Assembly: GCA_024803745.1 (NCBI GenBank)
Contig: JANJXV010000024.1
Location: 16,997,927 to 17,061,926, forward strand
Direction: 5' to 3'
Origin: Megascapheus bottae
Lineage: Eukaryota > Chordata > Mammalia > Rodentia > Geomyidae
DNA length: 64,000 nt
A program made the position numbers and the translations under genes. A model generated the notes under the pieces. It did not search any database. It saw nothing but the letters and a program-made list of their open reading frames with translations, and was not told the DNA's origin. Positions 52,590 to 64,000 of the stretch are shown here, piece by piece (positions within the stretch are counted from its first letter, which is position 1; every line of letters begins with the position of its first letter).

Positions 52590-53055
52590 ACTCAGCTAAA
52601 ATGCTTTCTCTCATATATGGAAGGTAGAGACTCTATCCATGAAACATGCAGGACTCTATACACTCACACACAGTGAGACCAAAGGAGGAAGCTCTCAGGG
52701 GAAGCACAGAAAAGCACAATGCCCATGGTGCATCTGAGCATATACAATAACATTTACTAAAATGAACTCCAGGAAATGAGGCTTCTTCTTGGTTGTTTTT
52801 GTTTTCTTTTTATCTTGTTTGCTCATTTATCTGTATTTGGCAGGACAGAGGGGCCCCGAAATGGAAGGGCAAGGCTGAGCAAATGCAGCAGTGGTGATCA
52901 GTAGACACTGTGTTGAAATGAACTACACAGCCTGTGGGCAGGGTTAGGAAGGAAACAGAGAGTGAGGGAAGGGGTGACACTGTCTAAAAAGAAATGAACT
53001 CAGTACCTGACTTATGAAGCTGTAACCCCTTTATAATAAAAAATAACTTTTAAAA
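52590..53055 (+). mobile_element. LINE-1 3' end fragment
   Basis: Contains TTTCTCTCATATATGGAAGG, GTGTTGAAATGAACTACACAG and a terminal TAATAAAAAATAAC, shared in part with the 9.0 kb insert. A SINE follows at 53067. Confidence 0.72.
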
Positions 53056-53066
53056 ATCAGCTAACA

Positions 53067-53264
53067 TGGCTGGGAGTTTGGACTACTGGTAGAGTGCTTG
53101 CCTAGCATGCACAAAGACCCAGGTTCAATTCCTCAGTGCCACATACATAGAAAAAAGCCGGAAGTGGTGCTGAGGCTCAAGTGGTAGAGCTCTAGCCTTG
53201 AGAAAGTCCAAGGACAGTGCTCAGGCCCTGAGCCCAAGGCCAGGACTGGCAAAAAAAAAAATCA
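53067..53264 (+). repeat. ID-type dimeric SINE
   Basis: Near-consensus copy. 'AAATCAGCTAACAT' occurs at both ends (about 53055 and 53261), a likely target-site duplication. Confidence 0.9.
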
Positions 53265-54109
53265 GCTAACATTTGTAAAAAAAACAAGCTTCTGTTTCTA
53301 GTATTATTGTAAATCCTCTTTTCAATATGTCGCCTTCATTCTTCCTTTTTGCTTTGTTAGATGTGATATGGACAAAGGGCTCTAATGATGTCTCATTACT
53401 TCTGATATACTGTGTGTTAACGTTAGCTATTATTTTACTTCCTCTTGTCCCCCCCCACACACACTGGCAATACATTGAGGTACAACACAGCCCTCCTGTG
53501 TTATATCTCCAGTTGCATTTTCAAACTATTCCTCTCCTATCTCCACCATTTCTCACCATCACCCAGCCTCCTGTAACCATCCCAGGGCCAGACTGAGCCT
53601 TCAGATGGACTAGAATTGAAAAATCAGTCTCCATTATCATCCTCACAACTCTCCCCCCAAAACACAGCAGAGTCTCCCCAACTAACCTCTCCCCCCTTGA
53701 CCTTCACCACCCCTGCCTTATGTGTGAATATATAGAAGGGAAAGCATAATTTTCCTTCACAACAAAGGCTTGCATGCTCTCCAAGAAGGGCTAAAGTGTC
53801 AGTGGTTGCCATCTTAGAAATGCATGTAGAAAGTCTGAAAGATTTGTGTTTTCAGTGTATATGTGCTGTTGGTTTTGGTTTTGTTTGTTTTGGTGGAGGG
53901 TTGGCTGGCAAAGGCACTCAAATGGGTCCTGGGGTGGGCAGTGTAATATTAACAACTAAGTTCATATATTCCCATCATTGGGTCCAAAAGGCATTGGGCT
54001 GGGAAGGATGAGGAAATGCTGGGAAAGCACCCCTGGGGTTTGCCAGAAGGGCAGAGTCCTGACCACAAAGTCAGGTACAAACTGCAACAGGTGCTTGTGA
54101 TAATAATTG

Positions 54110-54262
54110 AGAGCAGGATTTACAGTAAGAACCTACAGGGGGGGAGGGAAATGGAGACCATGACATGAGAAAGGGTATCAATGTATGTGAAGTAATACAC
54201 CTTCTATCTGGTGAATATAATGTAACCCTCCTATTGATTACAATAAAACTATATGAAAAAAG
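54110..54262 (+). mobile_element. LINE-1 3' end fragment
   Basis: GGGGGGGAGGGAAATGGAGA, GGGTATCAATGTATGTGAAG and a CAATAAAACTAT end match the antisense copy at 17.5 kb. Confidence 0.75.
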
Positions 54263-54956
54263 AACCTACTGCTTGAAAAATTCATGTTAATAATTAAATA
54301 GGATATCTTTCATATTCTGTCTCTGTCTCTCCCCCCCCACCCACCTTTTTCTCTCGCTGTTGTCCATTTTGGCCCATAAACTGGGACCATCTATCCAGGA
54401 AGCACTGAAAGCTGTGCTTTGACTCATCTCCCCAAGCTCTCTTATACTCCTTTGCAAGACAGGATTGGCTTAAGAACCAAGCAAGGAACCCCTCCCTTCT
54501 TCCAATCTTGCACATCAGCATGCTTGTACCCAGACATGGCAGGAAAGCAAAGGTAGGTGGATCTCTTCCTAGGCAGACACAAATGGACTCTCTAAGAAGG
54601 ACTAGGCATAAACTCTAGCTAAGTGCAATGAAAGGAAGTTACGGGGCTCTTTGTAAGCATGTAGCAGAGAGAGCCACCTAGGTTTCTGATGACAGGGAAA
54701 AGGAAGGGATGTTTAACCTGATATCAAATACCCTGATATCAAAGGGGCCATGCCTGGCTGTTCACCATACCCCATCATGCTGAGTGATCTCAACAGCTCT
54801 TCCCTTCTCCCAACCTCTACCCCTAGCTGGTTCTCTACCATCTTCCAAGTTCCATGGCCTCCCAAGCATAGACCATTGTACCTTTATCTGTTACCAAACA
54901 AATATTATTACACTTACTATACTGAAACCATATAGTACATCTGATTCCCCCCAAAC

Positions 54957-55125
<169 letters not shown>

Positions 55126-55534
55126 CCTCTGCCTCAACCTCCCAGGATTATAGGGGTGCACACAACACCAGCATGAGATTCTCATGAGCATCTTTGAGGG
55201 TAACAATCTTGAATGGATCCCAGGACCCACTCAAAACAGGCGATCAGGAGACATAAGGGTAAAGCCTAGCAAGATCTCTGAGTTCAGGCTTGCTTCAGTC
55301 CACAGTGCTACAGCATGGAAGTTGGAAGTTATGAACCCACAGGGCAAAGGCTTTCCTACTGCGGAGGCTGCAGGGCTCCCTTGGCCTGTAGCAATCCTTC
55401 TTCTTAGGAGACAGATGTAAGTTGATCCTCGAATGGAGCATCTGTGAACAAACACTTCCTTTACTTACAAAGACGTCAAAACTGCTGACCTCTGAGCACC
55501 TGCAGGTCCTTTAAGATCATACTCCAAATGTTTG

Positions 55535-55850
55535 TGTCTCTCCCAAATTCACATGCTAAAGCCCTAGCACCATATGTTGGGAGATGGAGATGAGGCTTTA
55601 GAAGATACTAAAGTTTTATACAATAATGCTCCCCACACACACACACCAATAAAGGGTTTCGAATCCTTAGGAAGATGACCAGTCGCTCCAGTATGAGAGT
55701 TCACAGCACCATCTGCAGACACCAGTCATACAGGTGCCTTCATGGTGGACGACCCACCTTCAGGACTATGAAGAAACACATTTCTTATGCTTGAGACACC
55801 TAGTCTCTGGTTTTTGATTATGGCAGCCTGAGAAGGCCATGACACTTGGG
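55535..55850 (+). mobile_element. MaLR (MLT1-like) LTR fragment
   Basis: 'GTTTGTGTCTCTCCCAAATTC', 'CTAAAGCCCTAGCACC', a 'GAGATGAGGCTTTAG' segment and 'TTATGGCAGCCTGAGAAGGC' follow MLT1-type order in sense. Diverged; ends by eye. Confidence 0.6.
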
Positions 55851-55960
55851 GAGCGAGTTCCATGCCACACAGGTGAGCCACTTCATCTCCTTATGTGTGA
55901 GTTCGCTCCTCTGTACAATAAGACTAAAATCACGCCTGCTTCAAGTGGTATCATGGTAAT

Positions 55961-56423
55961 TGAAGAGCTAAAAAAAGCGCCCCTATTCTGAAGCAGCAAC
56001 CGCCTTGTTGTTTATGTAAACTGTGAGTGACCCAAAAGTGCACATAAATTAAAGAAACAGAATTGTGGTGCCATTAAGTCCCAGGAACTGACTTGTCTCT
56101 GTTAAAATTAACCAGGACTGGTGTAAATTCAAGGGATGGCATTTGTTTTCTAAAGCAGAAGTGTACATTCAAGGGATGGCATTTGTTTTAGCTCCCACTG
56201 CCCTGAACTGTCCCTAACCCCTACCTTATCTCACTCCAATAGCTGAGTACTGTTCTAATGTAAATCTGTAGTCTTTGCCTTTAAAAGCCCTGTAGCAAAG
56301 CTATATGGGAGTCTAGCACAGAGGCCCTGGAGCTAGCCCGCCTGAATAAAGCCTTGCTTTTGCATTTCGGAATGTCTGACTCTCGTGGTCTCTTGGTGGT
56401 CCTCCTGAGACTTGGGCATAACA
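55961..56423 (+). mobile_element. Solo LTR of a class I endogenous retrovirus
   Basis: A 463-bp element begins TGAAGAGC and ends GCATAACA (TG...CA) between 5-bp direct repeats GTAAT at 55956-55960 and 56424-56428. It has a 40-bp tandem repeat in the U3 part (56121-56160 and 56161-56189, containing ATTCAAGGGATGGC), a TATA-like TTTAAAAG at 56280-56287 and AATAAA at 56345-56350. The end, GTCTCTTGGTGGTCCTCCTGA, resembles gammaretroviral U5 sequences. No viral genes adjoin it. Confidence 0.85.
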
Positions 56424-57628
56424 GTAATTATCTACTTGGCGAATCATACAATGGTTTACAGAATCCTTATTGTTACTCTCACACTGGAAGGAGGGGTAGT
56501 TAAGTTCTTGGGCTGTGCCAAGAGAGGTTGGGGTGGGGGGGAGAGGGAGAGAAGGGGAGGGTTGGGCTCCTTTGGTCAGACAGTAGTCTCACCTCACCTA
56601 AAATAAATCACAGTCAACCTAGGGTTTTCCACTTCACCGCTTTGTCATCAACAGTTTCTCTTTGTTTTTCTCCATCCCGGAGGGGTGAAGTATGAGGAAA
56701 TCAAGTGCAAATAACCCCCTTGGGTCTGAGTCAAAACAAGGGTACGCCTGCAGCCTGCCCTAGTTGGACCTGCATATCTCAAAGAGGTCAACAAGTCCTG
56801 ATGGGAAAGAGGGGAGATCTAAGGAGATGAAGGGGAAGGGGGGACTGGTAACTGAGGCATAACTAAACTTGTCAGATCTGACTCACCCACATTTCATTAT
56901 AGCATCCATGGAATTGCATTGTAAATCAAAGGCCAAAGTTCAGGTACCATAACATCATTGATAAAGTCGATTAAGGAGGAAATTCTTGACTACCTGGCTC
57001 CATGTTGTTGTTGTTGCTTTTCTGGCTCCATGTTTTACCTCCAAAGCAGAGATGAATGTACCTATTTTTAGCGTGTGAGACACTGTCATGGTAAAGAGAT
57101 GCCATCCCGCCTCCCCTGTCTCTCCTGATTCCCTTACATTAATATGCATAAGAATCACCTTCAGAATCTGTTAAAATTTCCAGAACTCCAAGGGGTTAGT
57201 GCGATTGGAAAGTCCAGGAAGGTATGTTTGTTTATAACAAGCTCCTCATATGATGCTGATAGAGATAATCCAGCACCAATACCAGTCTAGTATTTGTTTA
57301 GTTTGTTTTGTTTTCAGAGATAGTATCCTTCACTGGTGAGACAAGAATGTAAGGGTTTCCTGCAGAGACTTTCAGAATTCTGTTTTGTAGGCACTTAATA
57401 AGAGAGATAATGTGTGGAGGAACTCAGAGTGTTGGAAAGTGTGGAGGCAAAGGGTCTTTTGCACAATTGTACTGTCTAGAGAAGAACTTCAAACTCAATA
57501 ACTCTCTAGTGTAGACTGAATGTGCTTATTGAAATGGAAATACATTGATAATATATTGTGTAAGTCAATGGGCGGGTTGTTTAAGCACAGTTAAAATTAA
57601 ATGCAAATAGATTATAGATTATGTGTGC

Positions 57629-57632
<4 letters not shown>

Positions 57633-57659
<27 letters not shown>

Positions 57660-57728
57660 TGTATGTATGTATGTATATACGTACTGTGGAACCTCATTCG
57701 TATGTATGTATGTATGTATGTATATACG
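57633..57728. repeat. (TATG)n microsatellite with duplicated flank
   Basis: TATG run at about 57633-57676, then TATATACGTACTGTGGAACC and its flank, then a second shorter TATG run with the same flank again up to about 57748. Confidence 0.92.
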
Positions 57729-57749
57729 TACTGTGGAACCTCATTCGTA

Positions 57750-57985
57750 AAATCTTAGCTGCTTGGGATGGGAGGAAGAGATAGGAGGATCGGGATTTCC
57801 CAGCCCAGGCAAAATGCATGAGACCTATCTGGCAAATAACTTTAGGATGCTTTTGTTTCTGGAAATTTGGGTAAATACCCAGGAGTGGGATTGCTGGGTC
57901 ATAGGGGAGCTCTATGTTTAGTCTTTTATGGAATCGCCATACTGCTTTCCAGAGTGGTTGAATGAGTTTACACTCCTGACCTGGC
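57750..57985 (-). mobile_element. LINE-1 ORF2 end fragment, antisense
   Basis: The minus strand encodes LWKAVWRFHKRLNIELPYDP then AIPLLGIYP, the well-known C-terminal region of L1 ORF2, followed by frame-broken sequence. A short, dead fragment. Confidence 0.88.
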
Positions 57986-58064
57986 AAATCACTAAAGCAA
58001 AAAAGGGCTGGATATGCAGCTCATGTGTACAAGGCCCTGAATTCAAATTCTATTACTGCCAAAG

Positions 58065-58345
58065 AATTTTTTTTTTTGGTTGTGGGGCTTGAATTCAGGG
58101 TCCCTGTGCTCTTTTGCTCAAGGCTAGTACTCAGCCACTTGGAACCACAGCACCACTTCCAGTTTGGAAAATTTATTTTTAATGGGAGGAGACAGGTATC
58201 CAGTGGCTCACACCTGTAATGCTAGCCACTCAGAAGGCTGGGATCTGAGGTGTATGGTCTGAAGCCAGCCTGGGCAAGAAGGTCCATGAGACTCTTATCT
58301 CCAATTAGCCAGTAAAAAGTTGGAAGTGAAGGTATAGCTTAATAG
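58065..58345. repeat. Two SINE pieces
   Basis: Antisense piece at about 58075-58165 (GGGGCTTGAATTCAGGGTCC) and a sense composite piece at 58193-58345 (CCAGTGGCTCACACCTGTAA), truncated at the right. Confidence 0.7.
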
Positions 58346-58537
58346 GTATAGTTATTGATTTTTAAAAAGACTAGAACAAACTTTAATAATTATTTCCCAG
58401 TTGCAGAATTGTGGTGATTCAAAGTTACCATTCATATTTCAAGTTGGCCATTTACTTTCCTTTATAAAAGAAAACATAAAACCTGAGGGGGTGGGGCAGA
58501 CAACTAGTTACAAAACAAGTCAAATGAGAGTGTGAGA

Positions 58538-58565
58538 TCTCTCTCTCTCTCTCTCTCTCTCTCTG

Positions 58566-58616
<51 letters not shown>
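58538..58616. repeat. (CT)n(CA)n compound microsatellite
   Basis: CT run at about 58538-58564 directly followed by a CA run to 58616. Confidence 0.96.
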
Positions 58617-58618
<2 letters not shown>

Positions 58619-59007
58619 AAGAGGAGGAGGGCACAAACTCAGATATTAGAACCAGAAATTATACTGGGAAACACAAATAAAAAAATCAGCAGCAAGTTCC
58701 CCTTCACCTCTTCCCTTCATACAAGGATAGTGAGACATAGAGGGTCTGTCTGTATCTGCCTTCACCATCGAGATGGTACAAAGCTGCCATCTTTTCACAA
58801 AGGGAAGGCATGTCTGACAAGGGAAGTCCTAACAGTCAGTGACTAAATCTGTGAGGCCTTAGACTGCACCTTCATAGTTTAGAATATGTCATCCAAAACC
58901 ACTGGCTAATGATTAGGAGTTGCTAAACCACATGGCTATGTGCCTTCCCCCAACTCAGAAAGTATGAAGACCAAAGGTGAGTCTTTTTTCTTTCTTTTTC
59001 TTTTTTT

Positions 59008-59202
59008 TTTTTTGCCAGTCCTGGGGACTGCACTCAGGGCCTGAGCACTGTCCTTGGGCTTTCTTCAAGGCTAGTGCTCTACCACTTGAGCCACAGCACC
59101 ACTTCCAGCCTTTTCTGTGTATGAAATACCAAGGAATCGAACCCCTGGGTCTTGGTGCATGCTAAGCAAGCACTCTACCACTAGGCCAAACTCCCAGCCC
59201 CC
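59008..59202 (-). repeat. ID-type dimeric SINE
   Basis: Antisense copy with a T tail at the left. 'AAGGTGAGTCTTT' occurs on both sides, a likely target-site duplication. Confidence 0.9.
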
Positions 59203-59614
59203 CAAGGTGAGTCTTTACTCCCATTTCCTGCATGATATTTCTCTCTCCTTTTTATTTCCCTCTGTGTCATCCTGTTATCCTAAAATAAATCCTTGCTAAA
59301 ACTTGTGATATTCTTCTTGTTATGTGATACCCTGAACTCCTTTTCACACGTGGAACTCTAATACCTGTGATTTTTTGTGGAAACTCAGACACTGAGAAAC
59401 CCCCCCCTCCCTCCACCAGCCCTGTCACCTGGTTTATTTCTCTGTCAACATGCTAGGTGTCTGTAATATTAGAAGTGGAAGTATGTTTTATTTCTTTTGT
59501 GATAGTGGGGATTGAGTTTAGGGTGTCCAGCTTGCTAAATGCTCTATTACTTGCATCATATACTCCAGACTTTTGAATATTATCGAATTCAAAAGTCCTT
59601 CACTTTTTCTTTTT

Positions 59615-59818
59615 CTGCTGCTCCTGGGGCTTAAACTCGTGGCCTGGGCACTGTCCCTGAACCTCTTACTGCTCAAAGCTAGTGCTGTACCATTTGAGCT
59701 ACAATGCCACTTCTGTTTTTTCTACTTTATTGGAGATAAGAGTCTCACAGTCCTCAACCCTCAGATCTCTGCCTCCTGAGTAGATAGGAAAACAGGTATG
59801 AGCCACTGGCACCAGGCT
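59615..59818 (-). repeat. Composite SINE, antisense
   Basis: GGGGCTTAAACTCGTGGCCT, TTGGAGATAAGAGTCTCACA, ACAGGTATGAGCCACTGGC. Confidence 0.78.
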
Positions 59819-60117
59819 AAAAATCCTTCATCCTAAAGACCAAAAAAAAACAAGACTTAGCAAAAGTAATAACTTGCTCAAATTCCCATGACACAGAGCC
59901 AGGACTAGAATTTGAGCCTCCACATTTCCAACTTTGAAACTTATTCATAATTAAAATTAATAACATCCTGGAACAGAATCAGGATGTAAAGGCTACCCCC
60001 CCCAAAAAAATCAATGAAAACAGCAAACATTCTTCCAGTATCCTATTTTTAGATGTCAAGTAAATTACAATCTCCTTGAACTAGTAAGGAAATACTGAAT
60101 AAAAAAGCATGTCTAGC

Positions 60118-60350
60118 AGTGCACAGTGGCTCACACCTGTAATCCTAGCTACTAAGGAGGCTGAGATCTGGGGAATTTGGTTCCAAGCCAAACCGGGCAT
60201 GAAAGTTGGTGAGACTCTTATCTCCAGTTAACCACCAGAAGACCAGAAGTGGTGCTGTGGCTCAAGGGCTAGGGTGGTAGCCTTAAGCTGAAGAGCTCAG
60301 GGACAGTACCCAGGCCCAGAGTTCAAGTTCCATGACTGACAAAAACAAAA
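60118..60350 (+). repeat. Composite B1/ID-like SINE
   Basis: Complete: GTGGCTCACACCTGTAATCC through GTGGCTCAAGGGCTAGGGTG, with an A-rich tail. Confidence 0.85.
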
Positions 60351-60397
60351 GTATGTCTAGCAAATGGATGCCCTAAATGTTGCTTCCTCCATATTTT

Positions 60398-60585
60398 TTT
60401 GACAGTCCTGAGGCTTGAACTTAGGGCCTGAACACTGTCCTTGGGCTTTCTCAAGGCTAGAGCTCTACCACTTGAGCCACAGTATCACTTTCAGCTTTTT
60501 CTATAAATGTGGTACCGAGAAATCAAACCCTAATTTTCATGCATGCTAGGCAAGCACTCTACCACTGGGCCAAACTCCTGGCCTC
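60398..60585 (-). repeat. ID-type dimeric SINE
   Basis: Antisense copy; CTCAAGGCTAGAGCTCTACC and GCTAGGCAAGCACTCTACCA are visible. Confidence 0.87.
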
Positions 60586-60940
60586 CTCCATATTTTGAGT
60601 AATAATAACACCCATAGTTTTTGATAGTAGACTGATTCTAACCCCATTGTCTTTATGCTTGATAACTTAGCAAGATGATTAGGAGTGGTTAGGTGAGATG
60701 ACTCTTATGTAGATAAGGATTCAAAGTAGAATCCCCTAGCTCAGAAAGTACAAACATACCCGTGATAAGAACCACCATTTTAAGCCTCTCAAGCTTCTAC
60801 CTTACCTATGCTTATTAGGGGATACTCCTCTTTTTCTTTTCTCTTTGTTTCTACTTTATCATTCATACCTTTGCCAAAGAAATCCTTGCTAAACTTCAAA
60901 CATAATTAATTGATTAATTAGTACCATCTTAAGCGTGGGG

Positions 60941-61133
60941 ACTGGGTATGCTGGGAATGTGGTCTAGTGGTAGAGTGCTTGTCTGGTGTGCAATTCCTCC
61001 ATACATCAATAGAAAAGCTGTGATACTGTGGCTCAAGTGGTAGAGTGCTAGCCTTGAGCAAAAGAAGCTCAGGGACAAAGCCCAGGCCCCAAGTTCAAGC
61101 CCCAAGGCTGACAAAACAAACAAACAAACAAAA
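60941..61133 (+). repeat. ID-type SINE, internally deleted
   Basis: Head GGGAATGTGGTCTAGTGGTAG, a shortened middle, then GTGGCTCAAGTGGTAGAGTG and a (CAAA)n tail. Confidence 0.82.
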
Positions 61134-61654
61134 AAGAACTTTGTAACTCTTCTGGGTGTTACTTAAGGGACTTCCAGGCCTTTCTATGCCTTGATTTCCA
61201 GACCAAAAGTCCTCTGGGGAGGCAGGGGTTGGATTCTGGCAATCTGAGAGACAGAGCACAATGAACTTTGAGACTTTGGTAGAAGATTTAGAAGAAATCT
61301 TGGCTTCAGATAGACAGTCACAGAAGAAGGAAGAAGGGAAATAATCTGCCAAAGATGTAGGCAACACAATTCCTCTCCCATGGAGACGAATAAGAATTTA
61401 GGATAGCTGTGTCTCCTGAAAATGACTTACAAAGGGAACCTTTGGGAAGTAGTTTTGATTGGAAAGCATGAAAGGTCAGATTAGTGATTCTCCTCTGAGG
61501 CTGCCAGCATTCTGTTTGCCCTGGAAACAACTGGCCAGTATCCAATCCATGTTTCCCCGTGTTGCTTTGATTCTGGTAATTATGGTGAATTAGGCATGAA
61601 TTTATCCTGCCAAGTCATATTCCCCTCTCCCTCTCTTCTTCCTTCCCTCCATGT

Positions 61655-61665
61655 GTGTCTGTCTA

Positions 61666-61724
<59 letters not shown>

Positions 61725-61760
61725 CTCTTGTCTTTGTCTCTCTCTCTACCTCTCTCTTTG

Positions 61761-61847
<87 letters not shown>

Positions 61848-61860
61848 GTCTCTCTCTCTG
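61655..61860. repeat. Long (CT)n / polypyrimidine tract
   Basis: GTCT/CT repeats, about 200 bp, with a nearly pure (CT)n core at about 61762-61845. Confidence 0.97.
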
Positions 61861-62679
61861 TCATGATCCTCCTGCCTCAGCCTTCCAAGTACTAGGATTA
61901 CACCAAGCCCCAAGGTCATTCTCTTTCAAAACAGCTTAGGCAGAAGCACATCGTAAGGAAAAATGTGTTTCCTTTCCCTTTGCAATGTAGGGCCAAATCC
62001 AAGCATGGTACAGATTAGGTCATAGCAGAGTTAACTGATGGGCCCCTTGCCTGCATAGCTCTTTCTTGAGCTTTGTTCACACCAGCCCTGTGAACCTCTA
62101 AAATTTGTAAAAGCAAAAGTTTTATCCACCATTCACCATGAATTCTGCCTTTCCATTGCCATTTCCCTACCTCTAAATCTTTGCATGTGGATGCAATTAG
62201 AAAGGGCATGAACACTTTTAACATTTGGCTAAGAGGAAGTTGAGTCAGGGTAAGTCTTGTTTAAGTATACTGGGATCTATTTACGGAGCCTGAGAGCATT
62301 AGGATATCTGTGCATAGGTTAATTTATTGCCATCTACCTAGATGTAATTGTGATTCCCAGAAATTCTTGTACCAGCTCACTATGCCAGCTCACTCAAGGT
62401 CATAACCTTGAGATCCAGTACTAGAGGTAGGATTGTGAAGTCAATATGTGCCAATGATATTAAAGAAACAAGATTTGAAAGGAATTAGGAGCTATCTTTG
62501 GCAGATTTGGTAATCATCAGATATGCAAAAATGCCAAAGAAGATTTGATTCTCTGGATGCCCTGGCAAAATGTAAGTTTTTTTCTCTATGACTATAATGT
62601 ATAATGAAGCACAATTTTAAATGCACAATATTTTTTTTGCATGTATGCCAGTCCTGGAGAATGAAGTCACTCTTTTTTT

Positions 62680-62765
62680 TCATTTTATTTTTTATTATTT
62701 AGGTAATGTTTTCACCAGATAGTAGGTACATTACTTCTCACACATTGAAACCCTTTCTTAGGGTT
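62680..62765 (-). mobile_element. LINE-1 3' terminus, antisense
   Basis: TTTTATTATTTAGGTAATG, ACCAGATAGTAGGTACATTA and CACATTGAAACCCTTTC mirror the 17.47-17.56 kb L1 end. Confidence 0.65.
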
Positions 62766-62774
62766 TTGTTGACG

Positions 62775-62965
62775 TCTTGCTTGGATTTTTTGCTCAAAGT
62801 TGATGGTCTACCAACTGAGCCACAGCTCCATTTCCTGTTTTCTGGTGAGTAACTGGAGATAAGAGTCTCTTGGACTTTTCTGCCTAAGCTGGCTTTGAAC
62901 CTCATCCCCAAATCTCAGACTCCTGAGTAACTAGGATTACAGGCGCGAGTCACAGCACCCAGCAT
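62775..62965 (-). repeat. Composite SINE, antisense
   Basis: GAGTAACTGGAGATAAGAGTC and AACTAGGATTACAGGCGCGAG are clear family marks. Confidence 0.8.
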
Positions 62966-63354
62966 GTACCATGCAGTTTTAAAGTTTTGTACTGATGATG
63001 TGTGGGAGAATTGATCAGAACACTTCTGTCTATGGAATCCAGAATTTCAAATCATGTTTCTTTAATATCACTGGCACATGTTGACTTCACTATGACAGTC
63101 TTATATGAAGTGCAATCCATTCCGGCAAGCAGTAACAGCCAACAAACTTGGAAAATCCAAACAAGAGTGATAGTTCAATTATTTTTTCTTCTTTCTCCAA
63201 AATAGACAATTGAAGACTATGAAGTCATAAAATACAGGAGAGAAGTGAGAAGTATGGGAGACTATCCGAGAGATAGATAATATTGTCATGACACCTTTTG
63301 GAATGTATGGCATTTGTGGTCTTCATCTGCTTTTTGATTTGATTTTGATTTTCT

Positions 63355-63585
63355 TTTTGCCAGTCCTGGCGCTTGAACTCTGGGCTTGGAAGCTGTCTCT
63401 GAGCTGCTTTTTGCTCAATTTGGCACTCTACCACTTCAGCTACAGTGCCACTTCAGGCTTATTCTGTGATTACTTGGAGATAAGAGTCTCACAAAGTTTC
63501 CTGCCCAGGCTAGATTTGAATCATGATCTTAGCTCTCAGCCTCCTATGTCGCTAGGCTTACAGGCACCAGATGCCACTGGAACCA
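63355..63585 (-). repeat. Composite SINE, antisense
   Basis: TGCCAGTCCTGGCGCTTGAAC, TTACTTGGAGATAAGAGTC, ATGTCGCTAGGCTTACAGGC. A further antisense piece lies at about 63645-63760. Confidence 0.8.
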
Positions 63586-63769
63586 GTTTCTGATTTTTTT
63601 CTATCAAAACAAATATTTTTGTATATGATTTTCTTTATATCTTTGTGCTGGTACTGGGGTTTAAATTCAGGTCCTTTAGTGCTTATACTCAAGGCCAGTA
63701 CTCTGTCTCTTTAGTCACAGTTCTACTTCTGGTTTTTTGGTGGTTAATTACAGATAAAGTAGTATGATG

Positions 63770-64000
63770 GTAGTCTCAAAAGACTAAACATAGAGCTCCC
63801 CTATGATCCAGCACTTTCACTACTTGGCATTTTTACCCAATCATCCAGAAACAAGGACATACTAAATCCACTAGCACAGTGATGTTCATTGCAGCACTAT
63901 TTACCATAGCAAAGATATGGAACCAAACCAGATGTCCCTCAGTTGATGATTGGATCAACAAGATGTGGTATTTATATGCAATGGAATTCTATGCTGCCAT
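63770..64000 (+). mobile_element. LINE-1 ORF2 3' region, cut by window end
   Basis: In sense, broken frames give 'YDPALSLLGIF'-like and 'CSLQHYLP'-like words and TGGTATTTATATGCAATGGAATTC, standing for the L1 ORF2 end (LLGI..., IAALFTIAK..., YIYNGIL). Frames are broken. Confidence 0.85.

Noticed and set aside
61580..61939. Open frames made of Ser-Leu or Glu-Arg repeats
   Set aside because: They are translations of the CT microsatellite. The same holds for the frames at 54784-55230 and 51057-51307.

Overview
This window is mammalian genomic DNA: interrupted genes, CpG islands, LINE-1, MaLR and ERV remnants, and very dense SINEs. The two main SINE types are a tRNA-like, ID-type dimer and a composite of a B1-like left part and an ID-like right part. 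Together they suggest a rodent outside the mouse/rat family, perhaps a geomyoid (pocket mouse or kangaroo rat relative). That placement rests on recalled SINE families, not on a search.

Three protein-coding genes were recognised by translating and joining exons. (1) WDR91, minus strand: coding exons 1-6 (297 residues) between 11727 and 3757; the WD-repeat exons lie beyond the left edge. Its third intron is a textbook U12-type AT-AC intron. (2) STRA8, plus strand: eight coding exons from 24339 to 36221 encode an intact 350-residue protein, behind a CpG-rich promoter and probable noncoding first exon at about 22.2-22.6 kb. (3) SLC23A4 (SNBT1-type nucleobase transporter), minus strand: nine exons from 51550 to 38095 encode an uninterrupted 501-residue C-terminal part; the N-terminal exons were not found. 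STRA8 and SLC23A4 converge tail to tail. The order WDR91-STRA8-SLC23A4 fits the region I recall as human 7q33 / mouse chromosome 6, where the human SLC23A4 copy is a pseudogene.

By region: 1-11.7 kb is WDR91 with repeats in its introns and a CpG-island promoter at 11.3-12.0 kb. From 12.0 to 22.0 kb is intergenic DNA full of SINEs, with a local ~0.5 kb duplication, an antisense L1 end and a processed RBM7 pseudogene. From 22.0 to 36.4 kb is STRA8, and 37.6-51.6 kb is SLC23A4. From 51.6 to 64 kb no exon was recognised; it holds L1 fragments, a MaLR-like LTR, a well-preserved solo ERV LTR with a target-site duplication, and long CT and CA tracts.

The three genes share no pathway: WDR91 acts in endosome maturation, STRA8 in meiotic entry of germ cells, SLC23A4 in nucleobase uptake. 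No wholly unknown system was seen. The most interesting signals are the AT-AC intron, an L1 insertion at a WDR91 splice acceptor, the STRA8 promoter elements and short protein motifs, the intact SLC23A4 and the solo LTR.
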